Below are positions 22,047 through 33,440 of a stretch of 64,000 nt of DNA, one piece after another. Origin of the DNA: Branchiostoma floridae (taxonomy: Eukaryota > Chordata > Leptocardii > Amphioxiformes > Branchiostomatidae); assembly GCF_000003815.2 (NCBI RefSeq), contig NC_049996.1:2226647-2290646 (forward strand). The letters are read 5' to 3'. Each line of letters opens with the position of its first letter. Positions within the stretch are counted from its first letter, which is position 1. The position numbers and the translations under genes were made by a program. The notes below the pieces were generated by a model. The model had not been told where the DNA came from and did not search any database. It worked only from the letters and a program-made list of their open reading frames with translations.

Positions 22047-22767
22047 TTCACTTATTTTGAAGTCTGCATGTAACGTTAGAAGATGTCATCCATAAAATTT
22101 ACTTGCTGCGGCCTGACGTCACGTTGCTGTTGTACGGTGTGTATTGTACTGTGCTATTATCTATAAATTAACCACAGTCACGTATTACCTTCCTACAGCG
22201 ATTAACGAGGTCATCGACCTCTACTAAGGGCAAGGTCACTCTCTATAGATGCTACGATATTACAATCAATAATTCATCAATTATGATCAATATTTTTGCC
22301 ACATCTAGCATTTATGTCTAAGGCCATAGCAAGTAAACTTTATGGATGACATCCTCTGCAGACTTCAAAAATAATGAGATAGGGCGAAAAAATAACAAGA
22401 CGGGATAGAATAACAAGAAACATTCGATATATATATGTAACGTCATTGGCTTAACAGTGATCACACACACATTTACAATTATAGTAGATTGTATTTTTTG
22501 TCAAGGACCTATTGCTTCTTTGTACGAAAATTTGGAAAGTTAGGAGTAGATTTTTTGCGAGAAAACATCGATGTATGACGTTGTCAATTGATAAAGGTTT
22601 GTAAGTTGCATATTTTCATATATATATATATATGATGTGGAGTATCTGTGATATTAAACATATCGTGTGAAAGGTTTTGGTATACAATCAAATATTCGCA
22701 ATTGTCAAAAGCAGTTTCTTTTTGTGCTTATTTGTGAAATAGACGTAATATGGCCATACTTTTAAGG

Positions 22768-22968
22768 AACCCCGTGAAAAATCATCGGCGTGCGATAAAG
22801 AACTGGGCGGGCAAGCTGCACTCCCAACACCGTAAATATAGCGACAAGCTGCCGATGGTATGGTTACCAACCCCGTAAAAAAGTCCTCGGTGCGCGCTAA
22901 TGAACTGGGCGGGCGGGCTTCACTCCCAGCACCGTAAATACACCGACGATAGTACGGTCGCCAGGCTA
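22768..22968. repeat. Direct duplication, about 108-bp unit
   Basis: GAACTGGGCGGGC, CACTCCCAACACCGTAAATA and a CCCCGTAAAAA junction occur twice (about 22800 and 22908), each GC-rich in an AT-rich background. Confidence 0.75.
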
Positions 22969-24074
22969 TGTGTCAACGGTTGAGTGTTAAGTTTTTTTTA
23001 CTTCTTATCCAATGAGGCTATGTTGTCTAGCGTAAGTGACAATGACAAAGTCTGTCATTCATGATTTTGTTACACAATTGGCACTCTAAAAAATGAAAAC
23101 TTGACAAGCTATCAAAAGATAATATTCAGGTTCAGTTGTCGCAACAGAGATTATCAAAAACATAAAGGGTGCATTGACTGGAATAAAATGGGCAGGGTTC
23201 TCCATCTTTTGAGGTTCATTCACCGCAGATAAACTATCATGAACAACCTTGGTGATTTTCAACATGATTCGTTCGAAGGGTTTGAATGCACGCGCGGCTT
23301 ATTAGTGTAAACAATGAGAAATTGCAGCCGGTCTAGACTGGCTAAAACCAGTATTCTGTTAACTTTTCTGGTCAATATTTAGTCCTAGATTCTTTCAATG
23401 AAATCGTATTTGAGCTGGGTTCACACGTGTGTAACGGTATATGTTATTCCAAGTCCGTATGAGGTCCGTACTGACTTCGTAGCCTCTACCAGGCTCCACA
23501 GGTCGTGGGAAAAATAGGAGACATTGGAAAGAGTAGAGAATTGGAGAAATACTGGTTGCAGCCGGTTGCAACTGGTTACAACTGGTTTCAATGTCCAGAC
23601 TACTACAGCAGCAGAACACAGTGAAATACTACAACAGACAAGAAGAAGCTTCTCCTAATGATCACAGACACCACAAATTACAGCGAAAGTTAATTCCCTT
23701 GTCTTCCACTGTCTCAGAAAAAGAAGTCAAATCCGATAATCATCTTGAGTAGACACAGACTTAGACTGCATTTGTCTATCCTTTTATGTTACTTCAATTA
23801 GCACTTGGGAAAGAATTAGCAATTAATTTATCATTAAGTGTTTGTCATCAATATCGAATTGTCTGACATTGAATGTATCACTGTCCCACTAAACCAAGCT
23901 GTTTTAGATATCTTTGTTTTAGAGATTTTACAAACTTCCATTATACATCACTTCAAATACTATCTTTTTTCTTTGTATTGTCGTTATGCCCTGTTGTGGA
24001 TTAATTTAAACAAATACGTACTCAGCCAATCGCAACCTAGGACATTATCTTGTCGCAACCGGCAGACAACGCCT

Positions 24075-24351
24075 TATTTTCTAGCAAGAATTTCAGATTA
24101 TTATGATTTATATTTCACTTATTTGCTGCAAGGAGGTTATATCACCTGATATAACCTCCTTGTTATATCACCTGATATAACCTCCTTGTTTGCTGCAAAA
24201 TGAATAAAATAGCAGTAAACAGCAATTAATTTTTTGTCACTTATTCACGGATTTGAAGGTCTTTACGGATTTGGAGTTTGGACTAAATGTTGTCAATTCC
24301 AAGACCGTGGACGTTAACGATCCACGACATTTGGAAATAGCTCCTTCTATA
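24075..24351. repeat. Dispersed duplicated segment, copy A (partner at 29.35-29.54 kb)
   Basis: AATTTCAGATTAT, GCAGTAAACAGCAA, CACGGATTTGAAGG and AGCTCCTTCTATA recur in order at 29350-29535. Copy A carries two later additions, a palindromic block at about 24130-24190 and the MITE at 24352. Confidence 0.75.
24125..24192. repeat. Tandem palindrome AAGGAGGTTATATCACC
   Basis: AAGGAGGTTATATCACC followed by GATATAACCTCCTT is a near-perfect palindrome. Its right half, TTGTTATATCACCTGATATA onward, is then repeated in tandem. It can form a strong hairpin. It is absent from the partner segment at 29.4 kb. Confidence 0.85.
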
Positions 24352-24657
24352 AGGTTCACACGTGCGTATATACTAAAGTATCCAAGACCGTATGCGATCC
24401 GTATGGAGGCCCAACCTCTACCAAGCTCCACATGTCACTCGAAAAATAGTAGAAATTGGGTAAATATGTATACTAGTAGCCAGAGAATAAGTAGTTCGCT
24501 GGGCGCAACCCATACTTCTCGGACAACAAACGCCCCTGGCGCGCAATGTGACGATATTTGCCCAACTTTTACTATTTTCCAGCGACCTAGTCTGTTAAGC
24601 CTGGTAGAGGCATACGAACCTCATACGGACTCGAATGTGTAAGCACGTGTGAGCCCA
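24352..24657. mobile_element. MITE, TTCACACGTGCGTAT family, CTATA target duplication
   Basis: It begins AGGTTCACACGTGCGTATAT and ends CACGTGTGAGCCCA, with inner inverted parts CTCTACCAAGCTCC / GCCTGGTAGAGG. CTATA is on both sides (24347-24351 and 24658-24662), while the partner segment at 29.5 kb has a single CTATA at this place. Confidence 0.82.
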
Positions 24658-25221
24658 CTATAGCCTCTACCAGACCCAATAGGCCTCATCAAAATAGTAG
24701 GTATGGAAGGAAGAGATGTAGTGCCATAGCCCCCATTTCAAGGCCGGGGCGCAGTGGGTGTTATCCACATAATCTACTGTATCTATGGCACAGTATTGGA
24801 AGGTGGAGCCCACCCCTCTCCTTTCACTGTCTTTTACCTCCGCAACCAAAGTCAGGTACCCATATTTACACCTGTACGGAGTTCGCAGGCAAAAAAAAAA
24901 ATGCGTGCAGTGTTTTTCCTAAGGGATACAGACTTGATAGAATGACAGAATTCGAACCCAGAACCCTTGAGTTTCGGAGAAAACACCCTGTATAGTTACG
25001 CAACACAACATAATTTAAAGATATAAAAATTTAACCAAGTAGACTGAATGATATTATAGAGCAAGGAGGTAAAAAAAGAAGCATTCTTATATTACAATCA
25101 TTGGTTAAAGAAGTTCATAGCCCATAGCTTGCAAACTAAAGTGCATCCAGCAAAATATATCTACGCCCAGCTAACTCATCTGACAAATTATTCCTTCAAT
25201 TTCTACTATTTTTCCAGCAAC

Positions 25222-25321
25222 NNNNNNNNNNNNNNNNNNNNNNNNNNNNNNNNNNNNNNNNNNNNNNNNNNNNNNNNNNNNNNNNNNNNNNNNNNNNNNN
25301 NNNNNNNNNNNNNNNNNNNNN
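25222..25321. other. Assembly gap (100 N)
   Basis: A run of exactly 100 N, the conventional size for a gap of unknown length, at the left end of a tandem array whose true size is therefore unknown. Confidence 0.97.
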
Positions 25322-26160
25322 TGGGGGGGCGTCGCCCCCCCAGAAAATCAAGCTGAAACCTTGTGTATTTTTTTGATGATGGAAATTTCATTAAATCAAA
25401 CTAGTCTAAAGGGAAAATTTACGCCTGAAAACGCAAGAAATGACGTTTCAGAGAGTCCCGATTTCAAAATTTCGCCAGTGTTCCCTTGTGACGGCTCGCG
25501 TCTTTGGCCATGACGGCGCAGGACAATATGTTGCGGGAGCGTCGCTCTTAAAAACCTTTTTAACTAATAGAAATTTTACTATCGTACTATACTTGGTTTA
25601 CAAGCAGTATGTGGGCCTCAAATGCAGGAAATGACGTTTTAGGCGGTCAAGATTTCAAAATTTTGTCCGGACCTCCCTAGCGATGACTTGTGCCTCCGGC
25701 GCTCACAACGACATGGTGAAAATTTGTTGAGGCGTGGGTCATTGCCCTCAAACATCTCTTTCATTCACAAAAATGACATTAGATTTAGCATAGTCCCTCA
25801 GCAAAATTTGTCCCCCAAAATACAGAAAATGGCGTTTCAGAGGGTACAGATTTTGAAATTTTCCCAGACCAACCTTGCGACAGCTTGCACCTTCGACACT
25901 CGGAATCGTGAATATATTTTGGGGGCATCGCCCTCGCTAAAACCATGTGTCTTTCTAACAGAATTGTCATCAAATTTAGCTTAGTCTGGCAGCAAAATAT
26001 GCGCGTCAAAACGTAGGAAATGGCGTTTTAGAGGGTCAAGATTTCAAATTTTCCCGGGGGAACATGCCCCCGGACCCCCCTAGGATGGTCGCGCCTCCGG
26101 CGCGACTGGTAGCGCCTTCGACGCTACATGTGCTGTACAATTCTGTCAGTAAAAGTTCGC
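25322..26160. repeat. Tandem array, about 190-197-bp unit
   Basis: The marker GGAAATGACGTTTCAGAGGG-type, followed by a GATTTCAAAATTTT word, is at about 25437, 25628, 25826 and 26019. Each unit also has GGGGGCATCGCCCTC-like and CAGCAAAATTTG words. One diverged unit is found inside the hAT-like MITE at 34834. The array runs into the gap on its left and a C homopolymer at about 26160 on its right. Confidence 0.85.
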
Positions 26161-27253
26161 CCCCCCCCCCCCCCCAAACGAAATTTGGTGCCGCCGCCTT
26201 TGGTTTTCACCCACCACGACATAAAAACAGAATGCATCCTGCAATATTTGAAATTGTCGAGTAGATATGTCTTACCTGTCAGAAAACGGACGACGGTCTT
26301 GGGGACACGTACGGTGTGTAGCGTTGGTTCGCTTCTGAGCCTGAATTTGGTCTAAACGCCCCATACGTTAGTGTACCCGTACCTGTCTATCCAGTTTGTA
26401 CCAGTGCTATCACGCATATTGTTGACATCACGTCTTTGTATCCCTTCAAGGGTGGGGCTACAGACAGACAAAGCATTTAACTACTTCACGTGAGGTCATA
26501 TGGTACAAATTATTCTCTCCATAGCGCTGTAACAAATCCGCATTATCAAACCTGCATTGTCACATATTTTCCCCATTCCAAAGCCGAAATCACCAGCATA
26601 TACTACAATAAATTTTATACAATCGTAAAAGCTGGTATGCCATAAATGTGTTGTTGTCGGCAAGTTATATTTTTGTGACTACATTTTGTATGCTTAACAC
26701 ATTTTTGTGTGGACGTGTATTGGCTTCACCACTAGAATTGTTTCTATTGTTGTACAGAGCACTCTTGCCAAGTTCCATGCTTTTACCACATTTTGCACAA
26801 TTTTTGCACCGATCGCCTAGACTACTGTGATCCTAAAAATGGTGATTAAAAAGTGATCTTGAACCTGAGTTTAGCTCACCGAAGAGCTATTTTTCACCTG
26901 TCTTGACCGAGAAAACAGATGCTATGTACAATATTTACAGGTTCATTGTAGTGTACGGTGGAAATCCCCCTGGCTATTTTTGACAATGTACAACGAACCA
27001 CAGCTTTACTCCCCATCCTAAGAACTTCAACCATTTCCGGTAGCGTGCATGTCGGATGAGCGACACAGCCGGGTTCAAACTCACTAGTACAGTGGACAAT
27101 AAAGGTCTTGATTCAATTCAAACTGATATAAGGGTGGTGACAGCCAAAATAACGCACGCAATGTATACTTGGGGGAGGGGGGCATCTTCAGGGTAAACAT
27201 TGCGTGATGCTCCAGAATTAGTAAGTTGTTTCTTGACAGGCAAGCTGTAGGGT

Positions 27254-27573
27254 TGTTAAAGGTGGGGTCACACATGCGTATATATTCAAGTCCGTTTGAG
27301 GTGCGTATGAAGCTCTTAGTCTCTACCAGGCTCCACAGGTCGCGGAGAAAATAGTACAAATTGGACAAATACAGATAACGTTACATAACATGCCAGATGA
27401 GTTAGCTGGCCGAGAAGTATGGTTAGCGACCCAGCTAACTCGTCTGACATGTTACCTGTTTACGTCTGTCCAGTTTATTTTTCCAACGACCTGTGGAGCC
27501 TGGTGGAGGTAAATACTCCCATGCGCGCCTCATACGGACTTAGATATATACGCAGGTGTGCCCCCACCTTTAG
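27254..27573. mobile_element. MITE, TCACACATGCGTATAT family, hairpin copy
   Basis: TTAAAGGTGGGGTCACACATGCG is mirrored by CGCAGGTGTGCCCCCACCTTTA. Inner arms CCAGGCTCCACAGGTCG and CGACCTGTGGAGCCTGG are exact inverses. A central GACGAGTTAGCTGG/CCAGCTAACTCGTC inversion completes the hairpin. Confidence 0.8.
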
Positions 27574-28055
27574 GTTGGTTCACACGTGCGTACAAGTCCG
27601 TATGAGGTGCGTATGGAAGTTTTAGCCCCGACCAGGCTCCACAGTCCGTTTGGAAAATTAAATTTCTTGTAGAAATTGAACAAATATAGCCAGACAACAT
27701 GCGAAGTAAGCTGGTTTCAAACCACACTCGTGGAGTCGTGTGTGACGCAACTGGTAGAGTGTTCGGCTCGGAATCTAGAGGTCCCGAGTTCGATACTCGC
27801 CGTTCCCCCCGACGTTGTGCCCTTGGGAAGGCACTTAACACGACCTTCCTCACTTCACCCAGGTCTATAAATGAGTACCTGACTTCGGTCGGGAAGGTAA
27901 AAGAGAAGACTTCCTTTACCTTCTGTCTGTATAGTGTATGTGGCACTGTTAAATAACTTGACTTGACTGCAGTGCCACATTGTTCTCGTCTGTCCAAAAA
28001 CCAAATATAAAAAAAAACGGACTTGAATATCATGCGCACGTATGAACGGCTTAAT
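27574..28055. mobile_element. MITE, TTCACACGTGCGTAC family, with a SINE inside
   Basis: It starts GGTTGGTTCACACGTGCGTA and ends GCGCACGTATGAACGGC. The family words GTCCGTATGAGGTGCGTATG and CAGGCTCCACAG follow the left end. The middle is occupied by a tRNA-derived SINE. Confidence 0.7.
27728..27965 (+). mobile_element. tRNA-derived SINE
   Basis: The head has a box-A-like AACTGGTAGAGTG and a box-B-like GTCCCGAGTTCGATACTC, the internal promoter of RNA polymerase III. The body CTTGGGAAGGCACTTAACAC then CCTCACTTCACCCAGGT and ATGAGTACCTGACTTCGG is a central domain shared by many animal SINEs. It is not a functional tRNA gene because the cloverleaf is incomplete. Confidence 0.75.
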
Positions 28056-28099
28056 AATTCACACTTCAATTACTCTAGTCTAGTCTGCACGATGACTTT

Positions 28100-28170
28100 G
28101 CTGCGACATCCCTGCGACTACACTGCGACCTCCATGCGACTACGCTGCGGCTTCGCTGCGACTGAGCGAA
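28100..28170. repeat. Short minisatellite CTGCGAC
   Basis: TGCGACATCC, TGCGACTACA, TGCGACCTCCA, TGCGACTACG, TGCGGCTTCG and TGCGACTGAG follow each other with about 11-bp spacing. Confidence 0.8.
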
Positions 28171-28866
28171 TTGTCACCGTCAACTGAACTGGAAAGACCA
28201 GGTGAAAGCTGTCATGGTTAGACTGAAGCGATCACTATTTATGATGAAACACGTCAGCCCCGTTATCACAACATCAGCACACCACACCTTGTATACAACA
28301 CCATCTTTCTACCACACATAAGGCCACACTGACTTAATGTTCTGGATAACATCCTCTGGGGGTCCAAAAGTAATGTGCGAGGGGGAAATAAAAGAAAAAT
28401 GAATGAAAAAAAATGCTGCTAAAACACAGGACTAAACATCCAGTCCATTCTTTCCCAGGCTTCGTTAATGCCTTATGTTCACCTCCAGTAAGACTGTAAG
28501 AGACAATCGTCGCCATTTTCATAATGTTTTTATTGGCATTCGTGTTTTAAGAGGGAACAAGGGCACTGTGGCCCCATACCCTGACTATGTGCCCCCTTAC
28601 CCTGGAGAGCAGAGCCTCTGGCAACCATAAAATTCCAATCTCCAAGCAGATCGTACGGTAGCATAAGATAGTATCAAAGGCTGGCAGAGGAGTGAAGCCG
28701 GCCTAAGATTGTGTATGCGATCGGAGGATCTGCCTCCAGTCGTCAAGAAAAAAAAAACTATTAAAATCCAATTGTTACCTATCCGATAGCGAAATACACT
28801 ATCTCATACTACCGTAGCATCTGCTTAGAGATTTTAAAATCCTAAGTGACAAGGGATGCTATTTGG

Positions 28867-29086
28867 TTAACGGTAGTTCACCTTTATCCGTAGGGTAACC
28901 TTTATCCGTTCTTTTTAAGAACAATGTAATTAGGAACATCAAGTCGACTGATGATGGTTTCAAACTGCAATATTTTGAAAATAGTACAATTTCAAACTAC
29001 TGTCTATCGACATGATATCTCTGGATACCCTGTTTAGCAACACAACGGATATAGGTTACCCCGCGGATAAAGGTGAACTAACATTA
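28867..29086. mobile_element. Palindromic MITE, TTAACGCTAGTTCACC family, copy 3
   Basis: TTAACGGTAGTTCACCTTTA is mirrored by GGATAAAGGTGAACTAACAT. The arms continue with GGTAACCTTTATCCG / CGGATATAGGTTACC. Confidence 0.8.
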
Positions 29087-29344
29087 TATGTGGCCACTGT
29101 TTTAATTTTGTGCGCGCTGATGTCATCCACAAAACTAAGTCAATGTGGCCCAACACACATGTATGCCTGCACAGCATGGGACACTGCTTCAGAACAATCT
29201 AGGTTTGATAATGTCGATTTGTTACAGCGTATTGAGTGTATAATTTGAACTATATGACCTCACGTAAAATAGTTCATGCTTTGTCTGCAAGCAAGCACTT
29301 GGCACAACGCAACAGACGTTGTCTGTGACAACAGCCTATATTTC

Positions 29345-29545
29345 CTATGAAGAATTTCAAATTATGATTCACATTTTACTCATTTGATGTAAAATATTAG
29401 TATTTGATGATAAATGAAAAAGCAGTGAACAGCAAAATACTGTCACATGTTTACGGATTTGAAGGTCATAACGGAATTGAAGGTCGGCACTAAATGAGGT
29501 TAACGGCCTTGGAGTAACTCCTTCTATAGTCTTTACCGGACCCAA
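29345..29545. repeat. Dispersed duplicated segment, copy B (empty site)
   Basis: It is homologous to 24075-24351 and continues without a break through CTCCTTCTATAGTC into ACCGGACCCAATACG. In copy A, the latter flank appears only after the MITE (24663 onward). Confidence 0.75.
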
Positions 29546-30129
29546 TACGTCGCAGTACGTTAATAGTACGTTAGGTAAGGAAAGATACGTGGCTGGGTTG
29601 GAATGATATAAGACAACACATGAATGTTCTAGATGCTGGTGATTTCGTCTTTGGAATGGAGAAAATATGGGAGAATGCAGGTTTGATAAAGTCAATTCAA
29701 TGTCCTGACATGACATACGCCCATATAGTCTACGCGGTTCATTAACTCATTGACAACAACGTGCGTGACAAAAACTGGATAGACGGGTACGGATACTGCT
29801 TATATACGGGTAATTTAAACCAAAGTCGGGCTCAGAATCGGATCAACTCTACTCTGTGCATTGTCTGGAAAATCTTCGTCCATTGCCTCACAGATGAGAC
29901 ATAAGTATACCCTACAAATGCTAGACCTTGGGGGATATCTTCTCTTTTATGCCCTGAAACTCTGAAAGCCACGATATTATCTTCGCCAATCGACAATGTC
30001 TTAGGTTGCTGGAAATAGAAGAAATTGGCCAAGTAGACGGATAAGATGTGAGAAGATTTAGCTGGGCATAGATTATATTTGGGTGGGTTTGCAAGCTATA
30101 ATCAAGGGGGTTGAAATAAGAAGGCTTTT

Positions 30130-30880
30130 TATTTTAATACCATTTTAACCTTTGGGTATAGACCAAACATCCTGTCGTTACACAAGACCATAATCGTGAT
30201 ACTAAACAGAGCCCCTGGATCGTTTGTTATCTCTATACACCTTTATAATTTCATGCACTACTTGTACACTGTCTCTTGAACTGTGTAGTTTTTCGATGTT
30301 TTCGCCGTTGTATTCCGACAACGCCCCCTTTTCTGTCTTTAGACAATAATACTGTGGCACTGAACCAGCCTGATTTGGTCATACCACGGTTGCTTGAGAC
30401 AGTTCTGCAAGCTTCCTCAGCTCACTTTCAATTTTCTCTCTCTTCTTTTTTCTGCCATGCTGTGTTCTGTGTCAATATACTACTTCCATAATGGCGTCCA
30501 ACTTTTTCACTGTCCCTTCCCAAATAGTGACATCTACGGCCGTATATTTGTACACTTTTGGCGACGAACTTCACTAACAAGGCAATAGAAAAAAATGAGG
30601 GAACGTATCAAAATCGTGATTTGGGGATACTAAAGAGAGACCTTGGCCACTTAATATATCCTGTTTGGTATACCTAAGCACCCATATATGCCCTACTTGT
30701 TCACTGTCAAAATGTGTTACTTTAGGACACATTTTGACTGACAACACCCCATTTTCCGTCATTCAAAAATAATCAGTTCTGTGTCACTGAATCAACCTTA
30801 TTTGTCCATTTGCCTGACACAGTTTTGCAAACTTCATAAGCTCACCTTCATCTCGTCTTGTGATTTTTTTTTGCAACTTA
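30130..30880. repeat. Diverged direct duplication, about 400-bp period
   Basis: ACTTGTACACTGTC, CGACAACGCCCCCTTTTC, AATACTGTGGCACTGAACCA and GACAGTTCTGCAAGCTTC recur with changes at 30690-30850. No protein was recognised in either copy. Confidence 0.6.
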
Positions 30881-30891
30881 CGGCATATATT

Positions 30892-31116
30892 TAACGATAG
30901 TTCACCTTTATCCGTGGGGTAACCTTACTCTGTTGTCTTTAAAAACAGCACATTTAGGAGTATTAAGTCTGCGGACAGTGGTTTCAAATTTGCAATATTT
31001 TCAAAATGTTCCCATTTGAACCCACAGTCCGTCGACTTTATATCACTACTACTGATACGTTTTTGTGTGCAAACAACGAATATAGGTTACCCTCGGATAA
31101 AGGTGAACCAGCGTTA
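30892..31116. mobile_element. Palindromic MITE, TTAACGCTAGTTCACC family, copy 4
   Basis: TTAACGATAGTTCACCTTTA at the left and GGATAAAGGTGAACCAGCGT then TAA at the right; TTAA occurs at both ends. The interior GTCGACTTTATATCAC and GTTTCAAATTTGCAATATT match the family. Confidence 0.8.
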
Positions 31117-31759
31117 ATCACTTTGCAGCTGCTTTATACGATTTACAGGACGGCCGGAAGCGTTTTATAATTTGGAAACGGACGAAAATTGATGCGCCCA
31201 CGGATGTCATCCATATAATCAAATAAACATAGCCTATTACGGAAAACAAAACAGTTATGGGAAAAAAGGCAAGCAATTTTTTTTTAAATCTTTGGAACAA
31301 TGATATCTAAAAAGCCTGGTTTTGTAGGACAGTGATGTATTTAATGCCAGACAATTGGATATTGTTGGCAAACGTTAATGATGAATTACTCGCAAATTCT
31401 TGCCCAAATGCTAATTGCCGGTAACATAAAAGGACAGACAAATAACGTAGAACAATATAGCATGTGTCTACTCTAGATAATTATCGGGTTCGACTTCCTT
31501 TCTTAGACAGTGGAGGACAAAGGAATCAACTTTTTTGCCGTACTTTGTGGTGCCTTTGATGCGGAGATCGTAACGTTAACAACTAATGAAAAAACAAACA
31601 TAATGACCCAATCTTTATTTTGAAGAAAAAAAATTACCAGGGCCACATTCCTTAACATCAAAGAAATAGCCGAAATTGTAACTTAAAGATAGAAAGAAGA
31701 AGATAGAAAGAAATGATACGGCCGGTAAAACACTCTTATACAGGTCTTGTACGATGGTC

Positions 31760-32005
31760 TCCACCATAGCAACTGTGTTCAACACACATGGGTCAAAAGC
31801 GTCGCCTAACGGCGAAAAATATCATTACAGGCACACCTGTTGCCCGCCGCTGCAAAAACAACTTAGACCACTAGGAGTCCTCATTGACACGTGCAGATAA
31901 TCTAGTAGATAACTGGCGTATACCGCGACATCGTATTTTCGTAGATCGTGCATTAGGGTCGACGTCAAAGATTACAACGTGACGTGAAAAGAGAATTGAT
32001 TGAAT
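31760..32005. repeat. Dispersed repeat, copy 2 (inverted relative to 14.3 kb)
   Basis: Reverse complement of the 14273-14580 words: AAAAGCGTCGCCTAACGGCG, GTCCTCATTGACACGTG and GGTCGACGTCAAAG in the expected order. Confidence 0.6.
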
Positions 32006-32584
32006 CACTGACATGCGCCAATACCAACAGGACGATACAGTGTTGAACAGAAGCAGGATAATCTGGGCACATTTTTTTGTGACCCTCTCACGTAAGCAGG
32101 CCTGGTGCTTGTTTCATGAGTTAACAACCATAATAACTTTGATACCATAGGAAAGGGAATCACACAAGTATATTATGATACATTGAAAATGCTGCAGAGA
32201 CACCAAAAATATGATCTACCAAAGTTAATATTCCAAACGTTTTTAAAAGTCTGTGGTGAACTTAAATAACAGAAAAAAACAAGGTAAGTAGTCAAGTTTT
32301 CATCTTTCCATGGCATGATTTATCCAATAAATCGCTTCCTTTGATTTTATACCACTGTTCTGATCACGTGACTGCAAATAAGCCCTTTGATTGGTTTATC
32401 AGCAGTATGTGCCCCTGGAATGTTTTTTTTTAAAGGTCTGCAATAGCAAAATCCTATATTATTTTTCTTGGGTCTAATTTTTTTTCCAAATCAGAAAAAA
32501 ATGGGTTGGGAAATCCGAGAACCAACAAATTAAATTGGTGTGGCCTTCTATGTCCTCGTGTGTGAAGCTCAATACTGAAGACGT

Positions 32585-32865
32585 ATTGTGTGCGTGTGTC
32601 TGTGTCCAACTCCGATCCGGGTCTCTCCTTGTAGAATCGCCGATTCTCCTAGGAGAGATCCCGATCGCAGTCTGTTTCCAATAGCTTAGCATCATTTGAG
32701 TTTGGATCGGAGTTGGCCCTAGGAGAGACCCCGATCGCAATCTATACTAGTAGAATCGTCGATTCTCCTAGGAGAGACCCCGATCGGAGTAGGCCCTAGG
32801 ACCAGCTCCGATCGAGATCTCTCTTAGGAGAATCGACGATTCTACTGGAATAACTAGATCGACAT
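32585..32865. repeat. CCGATC / CTCCTAGGAGAG inverted-repeat cluster
   Basis: Short palindromic words AGAATCGTCGATTCT and CTCCTAGGAGAG alternate with CCGATCG-containing segments four or five times, giving a foldback-rich block next to the CA minisatellite. Confidence 0.75.
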
Positions 32866-32985
32866 CTCTCCTGTGACATATACATACACACACACACACA
32901 CACACACACACCAGATCGACATCTCTCCTGTGACACACACACACACACACACACACACCGGATCGACATCTCTCCTGTGACATAT

Positions 32986-33027
<42 letters not shown>

Positions 33028-33045
33028 GATCGACATCTCTCCTGT

Positions 33046-33085
<40 letters not shown>

Positions 33086-33173
33086 GGATCGACATCTCTC
33101 CTGTGACATATACATACACACACACACACACTCACACACACACACACACACACCGGATCGACATCTCTCCTGT

Positions 33174-33211
<38 letters not shown>

Positions 33212-33348
33212 GGATCGACATCTCTCCTGTGACATATACATACACACACACACACACTCACACACACACACACACACACCGGATCGACATCTCTCCTGTG
33301 ACATATACATACACACACACACACACACTGGATCGACATCTCTCCTGT

Positions 33349-33389
<41 letters not shown>

Positions 33390-33440
33390 AGAGAGAGAGA
33401 GAGAGAGAGACAATCACAGATACACACACACAAACACAAA
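32862..33440. repeat. CA-rich minisatellite, nine units
   Basis: GGATCGACATCTCTCCTGTG, then ACATATACATA or directly a CA run, is repeated nine times at intervals of 48-70 bp (about 32862, 32914, 32962, 33029, 33087, 33157, 33213, 33283 and 33332). It ends in a GA run. Long open frames here on both strands are products of the repeat. Confidence 0.92.

Noticed and set aside
27738..27815. tRNA gene
   Set aside because: Box A and B are present, but the cloverleaf is imperfect and a SINE body follows directly, so it is the head of a SINE.
32862..33380. CRISPR-like array (fixed 20-bp word with variable spacers)
   Set aside because: The spacers are CA runs, and the surrounding genes are spliced animal genes.
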